From Pseudoxanthomonas helianthi (lineage in GTDB: Bacteria; Pseudomonadota; Gammaproteobacteria; Xanthomonadales; Xanthomonadaceae): a stretch of 64,000 nt of DNA. Within the stretch, counting starts at the first letter, position 1; every line of letters starts with the position of its first letter. The stretch covers positions 714,519 through 778,518 of the forward strand of contig NZ_JAGKTC010000001.1 in the NCBI RefSeq assembly GCF_017939625.1, written 5' to 3'. The notes beneath the pieces were generated by a model. That model saw nothing but the letters and a program-made list of their open reading frames with translations, did not search any database and was not told the DNA's origin. The position numbers were made by a program, and so were the translations under genes. Of this stretch, positions 52,998-62,863 are shown one piece after another.

Positions 52998-55019
52998 CTA
53001 CGGAAACGCGGGTACGGCGGGATAGGCGTCGAGCACGGGGCCCAGCGCGGATTTCAGTGGCGACAGCCAGGGTTCGTAATGGCGCCAGTGGTCGACGCCC
53101 TCGCGGTAGATCGGCTGGCGCACCTGTTCGGAACTGGCGGTGCGCACCGGGCGCGCGTTCTCGAAGAAGCGCAGGCATGCGTCCTCGAACGGCAGGCCGC
53201 AGTAGTCGAGCAGCCGGCGCACTTCGGCTTCGGTGTCCACGACCATGGTTTCGTAGATCACCCGATGCATCCGACCGGGCAGGACCTCGTCGAAATGCGC
53301 CATCAGTTCGACGTAATCGCGGTAGTAGCGGCCGAGGTCGTCGAGGCTGTAGCTGAAGCCCTGGCCGCGGGCGAAATGCTGCTTGAAGCCGGAGAAGCCG
53401 CAGGCCAGCGGATGCCGGCGCGCATCGATGATCTTCGCCTTCGGCAGGATCAGCTGGATCAGGCCGATGTGCATGAAGTTGTTCGGCATCTTGTCGATGA
53501 ACAACGGCGTGCCGGCCTTGCGCTGCACGCGCGTGTTGGCGAGGTATTGCTCGCCCAGCGCGCGCAGTTCCGCGCGGTCGAGCCGCTCGACGACATCGTG
53601 GTACGGCATGTCGCTGTCGCCGCCGCCACGCAGGCGCAGGTCGCGGCTGATCGAGGTGATCTCCGGCAGCTCCATCGTGCCTTCGACCTGCGAGTGGCTG
53701 GAAAGGATCTGCTCGAGCAGGGTCGAGCCGGCGCGCGGCAGGCCGACGATGAAGATCGGATCCGGCGCATCGCTGCCGGCGCCTTCGCGGGCGGCGAAGA
53801 ATTCGCGGGTGTAGGTGCGTTTGATCCGCTGCACCCGCGCATGGGTGTTGTCGGCCGAGTAACGCAGCTGCGCACGGCGCACGGCGTTGCCGCGCGCGTA
53901 ATGGGCGAACGAATCCGCGTATTCGCCGGCGTCTTCCAGCGCCTTGCCGACGGCGAACTCCAGTTGCAGCCGATCGTCGTCGGACAGTTCCGTGCGCTGC
54001 AACTGCGCGCGCATCGCCGCCAGGTCGGCGGCGGCGAAGCGGAAGGTCTTCAGGTTGGCCAGGCTCCACCAGGCTTCGCCAAAACCCGGCTCCAGCTCGA
54101 CGCAGCGGCGATACGCGGCGATGGCCTGGTCCTGGTAGCCGGCGGTTTTCAGCGCGTGGCCGTAGCTCAGCCATGCGCGGGACTGCTGCGGATACTGTTC
54201 GAGCAGTTCGCGGTAGATCGCGATGGCGGGTTCGTAGTCGCCGATCCGGCACAGCACCACGGCCTTGAGGTTGCGCGCGGCCGCGTTGCCCGGTTGCTGC
54301 TTCAACAGGCGCTCGGCTTCGGCCAGCGCGCGTTCGGGCTGGTTGCTCCGGTACAGCACCAGCGCGTAGTTCTGCCGCGCGGCGTGGAAATTCGGTGCCA
54401 GTTCCAGGCAGCGAGCGAGCAGGTGCTCCGCGTCCTCGTAGCGACCCAGCCGCGCGGCCAGTTCGGCCAGCATGCGGATCGCGGCGACGTCGGTGGGCGC
54501 GCGCTTGAGGTGTTCGCGCAGGCGCTGTTCGGCCTCGGGAATGCGGTCTTCGACCAGGGCCGATGCGGCCGCCAGCAAATCGGGATCGCGGGTGGAATGG
54601 CGCACGTGCTGCGCGTAGGCCGCATCGGCACCCTCGTCATCGCCCGCGGCCCCGAGGTGGTCCGCCAGCACCAGCCACGCCTGCGGCAGGTCGGGCTTCA
54701 ACGCGACCGCGCGGCGCAAGGCGCCCAGCGCCTCGTCGCCCCGCCCCGCATGGCCCAGCGCAATGCCCAATTCCAGTTGCACCGGCGCCACGTGCGGCTG
54801 CGAACGGGCCAGCGGCTCCAGGATTTCCAGCGCCTGCCGGGTGTCGCCCTGTCGCGCCCGCGCCATCCCGAGCAGCAGCACCGCCTGCGGATGGTCGCCG
54901 ACGACCTTGATGATTTCGTGGGCCTGCTCGGCGGCGAGCGCGGGATCGCTGGCGAGCAGTCGCGAGGCGTGGGCCAGTGCGGTCTGCAGGTCCGCGGATG
55001 GCGCCGCCGCCGTGGTCAT
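52998..55019 (-). CDS. TPR-repeat sulfotransferase-family protein
   Basis: A 673-residue protein. The N-terminal 350 residues are tetratricopeptide repeats (for example QPERALAEAERLLKQQPGNA). The C-terminal domain is a sulfotransferase fold with the PAPS 5'-phosphosulfate loop IVGLPRAGSTLLEQIL near residue 420 and the 3'-phosphate region KIIDARRHPLACGFS. No signal peptide is present, so it acts in the cytoplasm. Genes of this type often stand next to TonB receptors in Xanthomonadales and Caulobacterales, but their targets are unknown. It is first in the operon with the receptor, and divergent from the amidohydrolase. Confidence 0.88.
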   Translation of the reverse strand: MTTAAAPSADLQTALAHASRLLASDPALAAEQAHEIIKVVGDHPQAVLLLGMARARQGDTRQALEILEPLARSQPHVAPVQLELGIALGHAGRGDEALGALRRAVALKPDLPQAWLVLADHLGAAGDDEGADAAYAQHVRHSTRDPDLLAAASALVEDRIPEAEQRLREHLKRAPTDVAAIRMLAELAARLGRYEDAEHLLARCLELAPNFHAARQNYALVLYRSNQPERALAEAERLLKQQPGNAAARNLKAVVLCRIGDYEPAIAIYRELLEQYPQQSRAWLSYGHALKTAGYQDQAIAAYRRCVELEPGFGEAWWSLANLKTFRFAAADLAAMRAQLQRTELSDDDRLQLEFAVGKALEDAGEYADSFAHYARGNAVRRAQLRYSADNTHARVQRIKRTYTREFFAAREGAGSDAPDPIFIVGLPRAGSTLLEQILSSHSQVEGTMELPEITSISRDLRLRGGGDSDMPYHDVVERLDRAELRALGEQYLANTRVQRKAGTPLFIDKMPNNFMHIGLIQLILPKAKIIDARRHPLACGFSGFKQHFARGQGFSYSLDDLGRYYRDYVELMAHFDEVLPGRMHRVIYETMVVDTEAEVRRLLDYCGLPFEDACLRFFENARPVRTASSEQVRQPIYREGVDHWRHYEPWLSPLKSALGPVLDAYPAVPAFP

Positions 55020-55257
55020 GCCGGGAGGTCCCCCGACACGGACGCTCCGTTCGCGACGGAGATTGCGCCCCTGTGCATGACCGACTCGAACCGCATGCAG
55101 CGTTGCCTCGGCGACGGAAGATGTCCAGCAACTATAACCAATTCCTAACGATTGAAAGGGGCGCCTCCCCGAGGTTTCGAACAGAAGAATTCCCGATTAC
55201 GCCCGCGTTCCGGCGAACGGGGCCATGGCATGATCGAGGCCCGTCCGGAAGCCCGCC

Positions 55258-56598
55258 ATGCGCGCAAACACGCCTCCCCGCAGACCCTCCCGCCGGCCCA
55301 CATCCGGCACGCGCCTGACGACCCTCGCCCTGCTGGCCTGCCTGCCCGCCGCCCAGGCCCTGGCCGGACAACTCCTGGTCCGGGCTGGCCACCTGGTCGA
55401 TGTCGAAACCGGCCGCGTGCTCGTCGCTCCGCAGATCCTGATCGAGGATGGACGCGTCCTGCAGGTCTGCCGCGATGCCTGTCCGGCATCCGCGGAAACG
55501 CCGCGGGTGGACTGGTCCGCGTTCACCGTCGTTCCCGGCCTGATGGACATGCATACGCACCTGGCCGACGAAGGCCAGAGCGCGGATCCGGGTGCGCCGC
55601 TGAAGAGCACCCCGGCACGAGATGCTTTCATCGGCGCGAAACACGCCGCCGACACCCTGCGCGCCGGCTTCACCACGGTGCGCGACGTCGGCGCCTACCG
55701 CAGCTTCGCCGACGTGGCGCTGCGCGATGCGATCGAAGCCGGTTTCGTGCCCGGCCCGCGCATGTTCGTCGCCGGCGCATACATCACCGTGCCCGGCGGC
55801 GGCGGCGAAATCACCGGCCTGCCCGCCGGCGTGACCGTGCCCGAGGAATTCCGCCGCGGCGTGTCGCGGGGCGAGGCCGACGTGCGCAAGCACGTCGATG
55901 CGGTGATCGACCATGGCGCCGACTGGATCAAGGTGATCGCGACCGGCGCGGTGCTGGCCGCCGGCACCGAACCGGGTTCGCCGGAATACAGCGAGGCCGA
56001 GATCCGCGCCGCGGTCGAGGAGGCGAAGAAACGCGGCGTGTCCGTCGCCGCGCACGCGCACGGCGCCGAAGGCATCAAGCGCGCGGTACGCGCCGGCGTG
56101 CGTTCGATAGAACACGGTTCGCTGATCGACGACGAAGGCATCGCGCTGATGAAGCGACACGGCACGTGGCTGGTCGCCGACATCTACGACGGCGACTACA
56201 TAGACACGGTCGGCCGCGCCGAGGGCTGGTCCGAGGAAGTCCTGCGCAAGAACCTGGAAACCACCGACGCGCAACGCGAAGGCTTCCGCAAGGCGGTGAA
56301 GGCCGGCGTGCACATCGCCTACGGCACCGATGCCGGCGTCTACCCGCATGGCGACAATGCACGCCAATTCGCCTACATGGTGAAGTACGGGATGACCCCG
56401 CTGCAGGCGTTGCGCTCCGCGACGATCGATGCCGCGACGCTGCTGGGCAAGGAAAAGGAACTCGGTTCCATCTCGCCCGGCAAGTTCGCCGATCTGGTCG
56501 CCGTGGCCTGCGATCCGCTGGCCGACATCGAATGCCTGCGCCAGGTGCGCGGGGTGATCAAGAACGGGGTCGAGGTGCCGTTGCCGTCGTCCCGATAG
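55258..56598 (+). CDS. Exported metal-dependent amidohydrolase (prolidase/imidazolonepropionase-like)
   Basis: A 446-residue amidohydrolase with signal peptide (LTTLALLACLPAAQALA). Metal ligands are the His pair in LMDMHTHL, the bridging Lys in DWIKVIATGAV, His in AAHAHGAEG and IEHGS, and the Asp in YGTDAG. These are the marks of the Xaa-Arg/Xaa-Pro dipeptidase-type group (Sgx9260-like). It would hydrolyse dipeptides or N-acyl amino acids in the periplasm. Divergent from the sulfotransferase-receptor operon and 143 bases before the S51 gene, it suggests peptide scavenging. Confidence 0.87.
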   Translation: MRANTPPRRPSRRPTSGTRLTTLALLACLPAAQALAGQLLVRAGHLVDVETGRVLVAPQILIEDGRVLQVCRDACPASAETPRVDWSAFTVVPGLMDMHTHLADEGQSADPGAPLKSTPARDAFIGAKHAADTLRAGFTTVRDVGAYRSFADVALRDAIEAGFVPGPRMFVAGAYITVPGGGGEITGLPAGVTVPEEFRRGVSRGEADVRKHVDAVIDHGADWIKVIATGAVLAAGTEPGSPEYSEAEIRAAVEEAKKRGVSVAAHAHGAEGIKRAVRAGVRSIEHGSLIDDEGIALMKRHGTWLVADIYDGDYIDTVGRAEGWSEEVLRKNLETTDAQREGFRKAVKAGVHIAYGTDAGVYPHGDNARQFAYMVKYGMTPLQALRSATIDAATLLGKEKELGSISPGKFADLVAVACDPLADIECLRQVRGVIKNGVEVPLPSSR

Positions 56599-56741
56599 CG
56601 CCCTGCGCGAGGTTCCGGGGGAAGGCGTAAGTGAGATTTCCGGCAAGGGCCACTCGCAGGGTCTGGGCTCCAGCCGTACCGCATGGGGGATCGGGGCAGC
56701 TGGATCGTCTGGGTTGTTGTCACCCAACGATGAGGTGTTCC

Positions 56742-57731
56742 ATGCGCAGTCTGCTGGTGTTCCTGTTCGCTTCCGTGCTGGCCACGTCCGCCCTGGCCGG
56801 CAAGGCCCCGCCCTACACCTACGTCCGCATCGGCAGCGCAAACGATGTCGTGCGCGCCACCACGCCGGGCACGGTCCTGATGGGCGGCGGCACCGATGTC
56901 GACGCCGCCTTCCAATGGCTATGCAACCTGGGCGGCAATGGAGACTTCCTGATCATCCGCGCCACCGGCACCGATGCCTACAACCCGTACGTGCAGGGCT
57001 TGTGTCCGAGTGCGAATTCGGTCGCCACGCTGATCATTCCGGACGCGACGGCTGCGAACCATGCGGACGTGGCGGCGATCATCGCCAAGGCGGAGGTGGT
57101 GTGGATCGCCGGCGGCGACCAGTCCAACTACATCAACTACTGGAAAGGCACGCCGGTGCAGTCCACGCTCAATGCGCGCATCGCGCAAGGCGTGCCGGTG
57201 GGGGGCACCAGTGCCGGCCTCAACGTGCTGACTCAGTTCGTCTACAGCGCGAACGCCAGCCAGGGGGCGACCAGCAGCCAGGCGCTGGCCGATCCGTTCA
57301 ACCGCTACCTGACCTTCGACCGCGACTTCGCCGCGGTGTCAACGTTGCAGGGCATCATCGGTGATCCGCATTTCGCTGCGCGCGACCGCATGGGCCGCGA
57401 CCTCGCCTTCCTGTGCCGCGTGGCGGCCAACGGCTGGAGCACGGCACCGCGCGGCATCGCCGTCGACGAAGCGACCGCGCTGCTGGTGGCCAACGGCGGT
57501 TACGCGAGCGTGGTCGGCACGGGCAAGGTGTACTTCCTGCAGGCGCCGGGCTTGCCGCAGGTTTGCGCCGCCAAGCAACCGTTGACCTATCGCAACGTAG
57601 GCGTCGCGCGCATCGCCGCGGGCGACGGTTTCGATCTCGTGAATTGGACACCGGCGGGCGGAACGACCTACACGGTCACGGCCGAGGCGGGTGTGCTGAG
57701 TTCCACCCAGCCCGGCGGATCCGCTTACTGA
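56742..57731 (+). CDS. Cyanophycinase-like peptidase S51-family protein, exported
   Basis: A 329-residue protein with signal peptide (LLVFLFASVLATSALAG). The central part has VVWIAGGDQSNY and GGTSAG with the nucleophile Ser157, as in cyanophycinase and dipeptidase E (S51). Extracellular members of this branch cleave Asp-containing peptides or the beta-Asp-Arg polymer; either could apply. ATG at 56742 has GAGGTG 5 bases before it; an ATG at 56730 is less well placed. The C-terminal part after residue 280 is a small all-beta extension. Confidence 0.83.
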   Translation: MRSLLVFLFASVLATSALAGKAPPYTYVRIGSANDVVRATTPGTVLMGGGTDVDAAFQWLCNLGGNGDFLIIRATGTDAYNPYVQGLCPSANSVATLIIPDATAANHADVAAIIAKAEVVWIAGGDQSNYINYWKGTPVQSTLNARIAQGVPVGGTSAGLNVLTQFVYSANASQGATSSQALADPFNRYLTFDRDFAAVSTLQGIIGDPHFAARDRMGRDLAFLCRVAANGWSTAPRGIAVDEATALLVANGGYASVVGTGKVYFLQAPGLPQVCAAKQPLTYRNVGVARIAAGDGFDLVNWTPAGGTTYTVTAEAGVLSSTQPGGSAY

Positions 57732-57903
57732 AACCGGACAGCTCGCGAAGGAGCAATGATCGTGGCCACGGAGGGCTCCGGTATTGCAACGATAATTGAA
57801 GCATGGGGTCGGTAGTCGTGACTCTCGCAGCGCGCTGCCGGCCCCACCTTCCGCTCCCACCAACCCATGTTCCGTGCGATGCCCAAGCGGCTTGCCGTCC
57901 CTT

Positions 57904-58809
57904 TCATGATATGGCGATCAGCTCCCGCAACTGCGCCGCGAGAAAATCGCGCAGGTGCTGAACGCTGGTAGTCAGCGAAGCGCGATGGGCGAAAACCATT
58001 TGCAACGGCGCCCGCTGCCCCCAAGTGGATGGAAAGACTTCCACCAGTCGTCCCGCGTTCAAGTCGCGGATTACATCCACCCGGGATTTGTAGATCAGAC
58101 CGGCCCCGGCAAGCGCCCAACGCCGAACCACATCGGCATCGTCACTGATGCGATCGCCGCCCACGCGTACGCTGCAGGCGCCACTCGGCAACTCGAAGCT
58201 CCATCGATCGTGGACATGATCGTCCATGACGTAGCACAGACAATTGTGCTTGCCGAGATCCGCAGGCACGCCCGGAGCGCCCATCCGAGCCAGATAGGCC
58301 GGAGCCGCGCATACCACCCGACGATTGTCGGGTGCCAGTGCCAGCGACACCAGGCTGGAATCCTCGAGAACCCCGTAGCGGATAGCGACATCGACTGGTT
58401 GCCGGAACAAATCGGCCATTCGATCGCTGATTCGCAGTTGCAGCGTCAACCGCGGATGCCGTGCCTGAAATGCATCGAGCCAGGGCAACAGCACGTTGCG
58501 TCCCAGATCGGACGGTGCGGAGATCTTCAGGACACCAGCGATCTCCTCGCGGCCCTCGCTCAACACCTGTTCTCCGCTGGCAAGTGCCGACAACGCGGCG
58601 CGCGCATGCGGCAGGTAGCGCTCGCCGTCTTCCGACAAGCGCATGCGCCGGGTCGATCGCACGAAAAGACGGACACCCAAAGCGCGCTCCAACCGCTGCA
58701 GCGCTGCACTGGCCTGAGCCGGAGCGATGTCCAGTTCGCGCGCGGCAGCCGAAAAGCTCCCGGTTTCAGCCGCACGCACGAATATCTGCAGGTCGTCCAG
58801 CCGCACCAT
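57904..58809 (-). CDS. LysR-family regulator
   Basis: A 301-residue LysR protein with DNA-binding helix-turn-helix in residues 1-60 (LQIFVRAAETGSFSAAAREL) and an effector domain of the common DsdC/AaeR type (PVDVAIRYGVLEDSSLVSL). It is divergent from the SnoaL-like gene, which is its likely target. The effector is unknown. Its promoter gap of 65 bases is AT-rich. Confidence 0.88.
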   Translation of the reverse strand: MVRLDDLQIFVRAAETGSFSAAARELDIAPAQASAALQRLERALGVRLFVRSTRRMRLSEDGERYLPHARAALSALASGEQVLSEGREEIAGVLKISAPSDLGRNVLLPWLDAFQARHPRLTLQLRISDRMADLFRQPVDVAIRYGVLEDSSLVSLALAPDNRRVVCAAPAYLARMGAPGVPADLGKHNCLCYVMDDHVHDRWSFELPSGACSVRVGGDRISDDADVVRRWALAGAGLIYKSRVDVIRDLNAGRLVEVFPSTWGQRAPLQMVFAHRASLTTSVQHLRDFLAAQLRELIAIS

Positions 58810-58874
58810 TTTCGTTATTTCGCGGAAAGTAATTCCAGCATAAGCCTATTTATTCGAAAAATGGAGGAAATAGC

Positions 58875-59459
58875 ATGCTCGAGAGGCGGCGATCTGACGC
58901 CGCACCACCCCGGAGATCCCTCATGTCGCTCCATCCTCGCTTCGCCCCCTTCGCCGCATGCATCGCCTTGGCAGTGCCCTCGATCTCGCATGCGACCGAA
59001 TTGCTGTCGCCCCAAACACTCATCGTCGACACGCAACTTCCTGCAGCGCAGCAGGAGGCACAGATACTGGCTGCGCGTCGCTACGGCACGTTCTGGTCTA
59101 CGGGCGACGAAACACTCGCGCTGCAGGCGTTGGCTTCCGATTTTGTCGACCGCACCCTGCCGCCTGGACGTGCACAAGGCCGACCGGGACCATTGGCCGC
59201 ATCCAGAACATTCCGCGCCGCGGTCCCGGACCTGAACTGTCGCATCGCGCAGATGGTGGTGGCGGGCGATCGGGTGGTCGTGCACCTGCATTTCAATGGC
59301 CACTTCACCGGCAGGTTCAACGGACAACCGGGAACCGGCCAAGTCATCGATTTCATCGCCACCGACATCTATCGCATCGCCGACGGCCGCATCGCGGAGA
59401 ATTGGCACATCGAAGACAATCTCACCTTGCTGCAGCAGATGGGGGTCGTTGCGCTGTGA
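58875..59459 (+). CDS. SnoaL-like (ester cyclase-type) protein, exported
   Basis: A 194-residue protein of the NTF2/SnoaL fold. ATG at 58875 follows a strong GGAGG site 7 bases upstream; ATG at 58923 (GGAGA before it) gives a shorter product that begins directly with the signal peptide (FAPFAACIALAVPSISHA). The mature part has SRTFRAAVPDLNCRIAQMV, VVHLHFNGHFTGRF and YRIADGRIAENWHIEDNL, common in SnoaL-like polyketide cyclase/dehydratase proteins. No enzymatic role is known for exported ones. It is divergent from the LysR gene and 2 bases from the end of the convergent ABC-F gene. Confidence 0.82.
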   Translation: MLERRRSDAAPPRRSLMSLHPRFAPFAACIALAVPSISHATELLSPQTLIVDTQLPAAQQEAQILAARRYGTFWSTGDETLALQALASDFVDRTLPPGRAQGRPGPLAASRTFRAAVPDLNCRIAQMVVAGDRVVVHLHFNGHFTGRFNGQPGTGQVIDFIATDIYRIADGRIAENWHIEDNLTLLQQMGVVAL

Positions 59460-59461
59460 AT

Positions 59462-61090
59462 TCACGCCCGTCCACGACGCAGGATTTCGCCAGCAGTCAG
59501 TTCGAGCCTGCGGGTGGGCACAAGGGCTTGGAGGAACGCCTCGTCGTGGCTGACGACGACCATCGCGCCCGCGTATGCCGCCAGCGCATGCTCGAGTTGC
59601 CTGACCGCATCCAGATCCAGGTGATTGGTCGGCTCGTCCAGCAAAAGTAGCTGGGGAGCCGGACGGGCGTGAAGCAAGCAGGCGAGGACCACGCGCACGC
59701 GTTCGCCTCCCGATAGCGAGCCGAGGGGCAGGTGCATGCGATCGCCTCGCAACTGCAACCTGGCAACCAGTTGGCTCCGTTCTGACCGTGGCATGTCGGG
59801 AATGGACCTGGCGAGGTTATCCAACGCGGACAGCGATGGATCCGGTCCCTCCAGGCGTTGCGACAGATAAGCCGCCCGGCTGCAATCTTTCTCGATCACG
59901 CCTTCGTCGGGTCGCAGCGCCCCTGCGATGATCTTCAGCAGCGTGGTCTTGCCTACGCCGTTGGACCCCGTCAGGGCGATGCGTTCGGGACCGCGAATCG
60001 CCAACGAAAGGCCATGTTCGCCAAACAAGCGCCGGCGACCCCGGTGGACCCGGATCCCGTTGCCCGAGAACAACAACTGATCGGAAGCTACGCGTGTGGC
60101 GGGAAGGCTGAAATCCACGGGATCGATGTCGTGGAATGAACGCGCGGCTTCGCGCAGGCGTGCGGCGGCATCCTCCAGCCTCGCGCCGTGGACGTTCCTG
60201 GCCTTGCCTGCGGATGCCTGCGCGGTACGCATGCGGTTGCCCGCCACGATCCGGGGCAACCCCGACTTCGCGAGATTCTTCGCCGCATTGCCCATGCGAC
60301 GCTCCGCACGCTCATGCGCCTGCTGCCGTTCGCGTCGTTCGCGCTCTACTTCGCCTTGCAGCCGGCGCAGACGTTGTTCGGTCGCCTGGCGTTCGATCTC
60401 GACGGCACGTTGGTAGGCCTCGAATCCGCCGCCAAATACTCCGATCCCGGACGATCGCAGCTCCACGATCCGGTCCATGCCATCCAGCAGTTCGCGATCG
60501 TGACTGGCCACCACCACGCAACCCGGCCACGTGGCCAGCACTTCGCCCAATCGCTGTCGTCGTGCCCTGTCCAGATGGTTGGTGGGTTCGTCCAGCAACA
60601 GGATGTCCGGCCGTTGGAGCAGCTTCGCCGCCAGGGCGAGCGATGTGGCTTCACCCCCGCTCAAACTGGCCAGGCGGCGGTGCAGCGGCACATCGGCCAA
60701 GCCGACCTGCTCGAGCGTTATCGCGACCCGCTCGCGCAGGTCCCACTCGCCATCGAGCAGCTCGAAATCGGCAGGCTCGCCGCGACCTTCGGCGACGGCG
60801 TCGAGTGCTGCCAACCGCGATTCGATGCCCAGTACGCTGGCCACCGGCGACCGCATGTCCAGTGCGATTCCTTGCGGGAGATAGGCGAGCGCGCCGCGCA
60901 CTTCAAGCAGGCCGGAAGTCGGCCTCAGTTCTCCGGCGATCAATCGCAGCAGCGTGCTTTTGCCCGCGCCGTTGGGTGCCATCAGGCCAATCCGCGAGGG
61001 CCCGAAAGCGAAGGTCAGGTCGGCCAGCACCGGCGTGCCGTCTGGCCACGAAAAAAAGAGATCGGAAGCGCGGATATGCGCATCGGACAT
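59462..61090 (-). CDS. ABC-F family ATPase
   Basis: A 542-residue protein with two ABC domains and no membrane segment. Domain 1: Walker A APNGAGKST, signature LSGGEA and Walker B LLLDEPTNHLD. Domain 2: SNGVGKTT, LSGGERVRVVL and LLLDEPTNHLD. A highly charged linker (ERQATEQRLRRLQGEVERERRER, split by Arg pairs) connects them, the element that contacts the ribosomal P-site in ABC-F proteins. It may be a translation factor or give antibiotic protection. ATG at 61090 gives the regular beginning MSDAHIRASDLFF. Confidence 0.9.
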   Translation of the reverse strand: MSDAHIRASDLFFSWPDGTPVLADLTFAFGPSRIGLMAPNGAGKSTLLRLIAGELRPTSGLLEVRGALAYLPQGIALDMRSPVASVLGIESRLAALDAVAEGRGEPADFELLDGEWDLRERVAITLEQVGLADVPLHRRLASLSGGEATSLALAAKLLQRPDILLLDEPTNHLDRARRQRLGEVLATWPGCVVVASHDRELLDGMDRIVELRSSGIGVFGGGFEAYQRAVEIERQATEQRLRRLQGEVERERRERQQAHERAERRMGNAAKNLAKSGLPRIVAGNRMRTAQASAGKARNVHGARLEDAAARLREAARSFHDIDPVDFSLPATRVASDQLLFSGNGIRVHRGRRRLFGEHGLSLAIRGPERIALTGSNGVGKTTLLKIIAGALRPDEGVIEKDCSRAAYLSQRLEGPDPSLSALDNLARSIPDMPRSERSQLVARLQLRGDRMHLPLGSLSGGERVRVVLACLLHARPAPQLLLLDEPTNHLDLDAVRQLEHALAAYAGAMVVVSHDEAFLQALVPTRRLELTAGEILRRGRA

Positions 61091-61519
61091 GAGGCAGTCT
61101 CCATCGAGGGACGCACCGTGCGGCAAAGCGCCGCGTGGCGGTTACGACCGGCATCACACCGCTCTGCGGCAGGTCACGGTCGGGCGTTCGAGGAAATAGC
61201 CGTTATCACATGTCCGGGAATGTCTCCTTGTGGATGCCGCATTCTAACCTGACGGGATGAATCGGGACTGCCTGGCGCTGGCACCTCGGCAGGCGTATCG
61301 ATGGTCGACACGAACACCTCATCCATCCAGCTCGATATCAACAGACATCGCGCGCCCCACATCACTCGGCGGTCACGCTCTTCGCCAGGTTCCTCGGTCC
61401 AGGTCGGTACCGCGCGCCAGTGCGGCACTCCGCACGCCCGGCATGCCGGGAAAAGACCGCAACCCTGGCGGTCGTTCCGGCATCCAACCGGTCTACACGC
61501 AACCCACGGGGACTTCGCG
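61091..61519. other. Intergenic gap between the ABC-F and esterase genes
   Basis: This 429-base gap lies between two divergent genes and holds their promoters. No motif, repeat or RNA gene is recognised; frames crossing it show no ribosome sites. Confidence 0.5.
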
Positions 61520-62863
61520 ATGAATGCAGGACCGGTTTGCCGCCGCTCGATTCCGGCGGTCCGACGTTTCGTCAGGCACCTGCGTCATCTCTCGACAATC
61601 GCCGGCTTCATCGCCGCTGGCCTGGTCCCTGCAGCGACCGCAGCCGAGCCGCCGGCCGATCCGCTGATCATCGCCGAAACGCGGGTCGTCCATTCCGCCA
61701 TCCTGGGCCAGGACCGGAGGATTTCCGTCTATCTGCCGCGCATGGGCACGGGTTCGAACGAGAACGGTCCCTTTCCCGTGCTTTACCTGCTGGATGGCGA
61801 ACGCCAGTTGCCGCTGGTCGCGGGGCAGATCGACTATCTATCGAAGATCAACCTGTCGATGCCGCAGATGATCGTGGTGGGCATCGATACCAACGGCTAC
61901 GACCGGCTCCACGATCTCACGCCCACCCATTCCGATCGCGCCGATCCCGACAGTCCGATCGTCACCGGTCCGTCTTCCCCGACCCGAACTTCGGGTGGCG
62001 GCGAAATCTTCCTGAGGTTCCTCGGCGAAGAGCTGGTCCCTTACGTGGATCGCCACTACCGGACCGCACCCTTCAAGGTATTGGCGGGCCATTCGCTAGG
62101 CGGCCTGCTGACCGTGCACGCCCTGCTCCGGCAGCCGCGGATGTTCGACGCGTATGTCGCGATCAGCCCTTCGCTGTGGTGGGACGACGAATCGCTGATC
62201 CTCGGCGCCGGCCCGTATCTGGGATCGGGCCGGCTGGCGGGCAAGCGACTGTTCCTGAGCATTTCCGGCGAAGGCGGGAAGTTCCACGACGGGCTGGCGC
62301 GCTTCGATGGCTTGTTGAAAGCGCATGCGTCTTCCGGCCTGGCATTCCGCTACCGGGAATACCCGGACGAAACCCATGCCAGCGGCCCGGTGGCGGCCTA
62401 TTACGATGCCTGGAAGTTTCTTTTCCCGGCTTGGCTGTCCCCGACGACGGACGACACGCCGCAAAAAACCGACGCGTTCTATGCGGAGCAATCGCGTCGT
62501 TATGGCTATCGCATCGTCCCGCCCGAAGGCATCGTCAACGGCCGCGGTTATGCCGCCCTGCGCAGCGGCCGCGCCGCCGATGCGCTCGGCTTCTTCCGAA
62601 TGAACATCGCGAATTACCCCGGCTCCGCGAACGCTTTCGACAGCCTGGGGGATGCCTATGTCCAGAGCGGCGCGGCTTCCCGGGCCATGGCCTGCTACAG
62701 GCGTGCCCTGGCGCTGGCGCCCTCCAGCGAGGATACGCGCCGGAAACTGGTCCGGCTCAAGGACAGCGGCGGGACAGCGGATGCTTCCGGCTGCGACCCG
62801 GAGGGCAGTGGCACCCACGGCACTCCAGCCGCCCATGTTCCATCCCGCGCTATTCGACGGTAA
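61520..62863 (+). CDS. Esterase D/Fes-type alpha/beta hydrolase with C-terminal TPR, exported
   Basis: A 447-residue protein with an N-terminal signal or anchor segment ([20 protein letters not shown]). The Putative_esterase (PF00756) domain has the oxyanion motif [10 protein letters not shown], nucleophile GHSLGG and the acid/base in the segment after FLSISGEGG, with His in [12 protein letters not shown]-like helical tail lies at residues about 360-430 ([21 protein letters not shown]). It resembles enterochelin-esterase-type hydrolases. ATG at 61520 opens the signal. The last 14 bases overlap the convergent glmS gene. Confidence 0.85.
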   Translation: MNAGPVCRRSIPAVRRFVRHLRHLSTIAGFIAAGLVPAATAAEPPADPLIIAETRVVHSAILGQDRRISVYLPRMGTGSNENGPFPVLYLLDGERQLPLVAGQIDYLSKINLSMPQMIVVGIDTNGYDRLHDLTPTHSDRADPDSPIVTGPSSPTRTSGGGEIFLRFLGEELVPYVDRHYRTAPFKVLAGHSLGGLLTVHALLRQPRMFDAYVAISPSLWWDDESLILGAGPYLGSGRLAGKRLFLSISGEGGKFHDGLARFDGLLKAHASSGLAFRYREYPDETHASGPVAAYYDAWKFLFPAWLSPTTDDTPQKTDAFYAEQSRRYGYRIVPPEGIVNGRGYAALRSGRAADALGFFRMNIANYPGSANAFDSLGDAYVQSGAASRAMACYRRALALAPSSEDTRRKLVRLKDSGGTADASGCDPEGSGTHGTPAAHVPSRAIRR

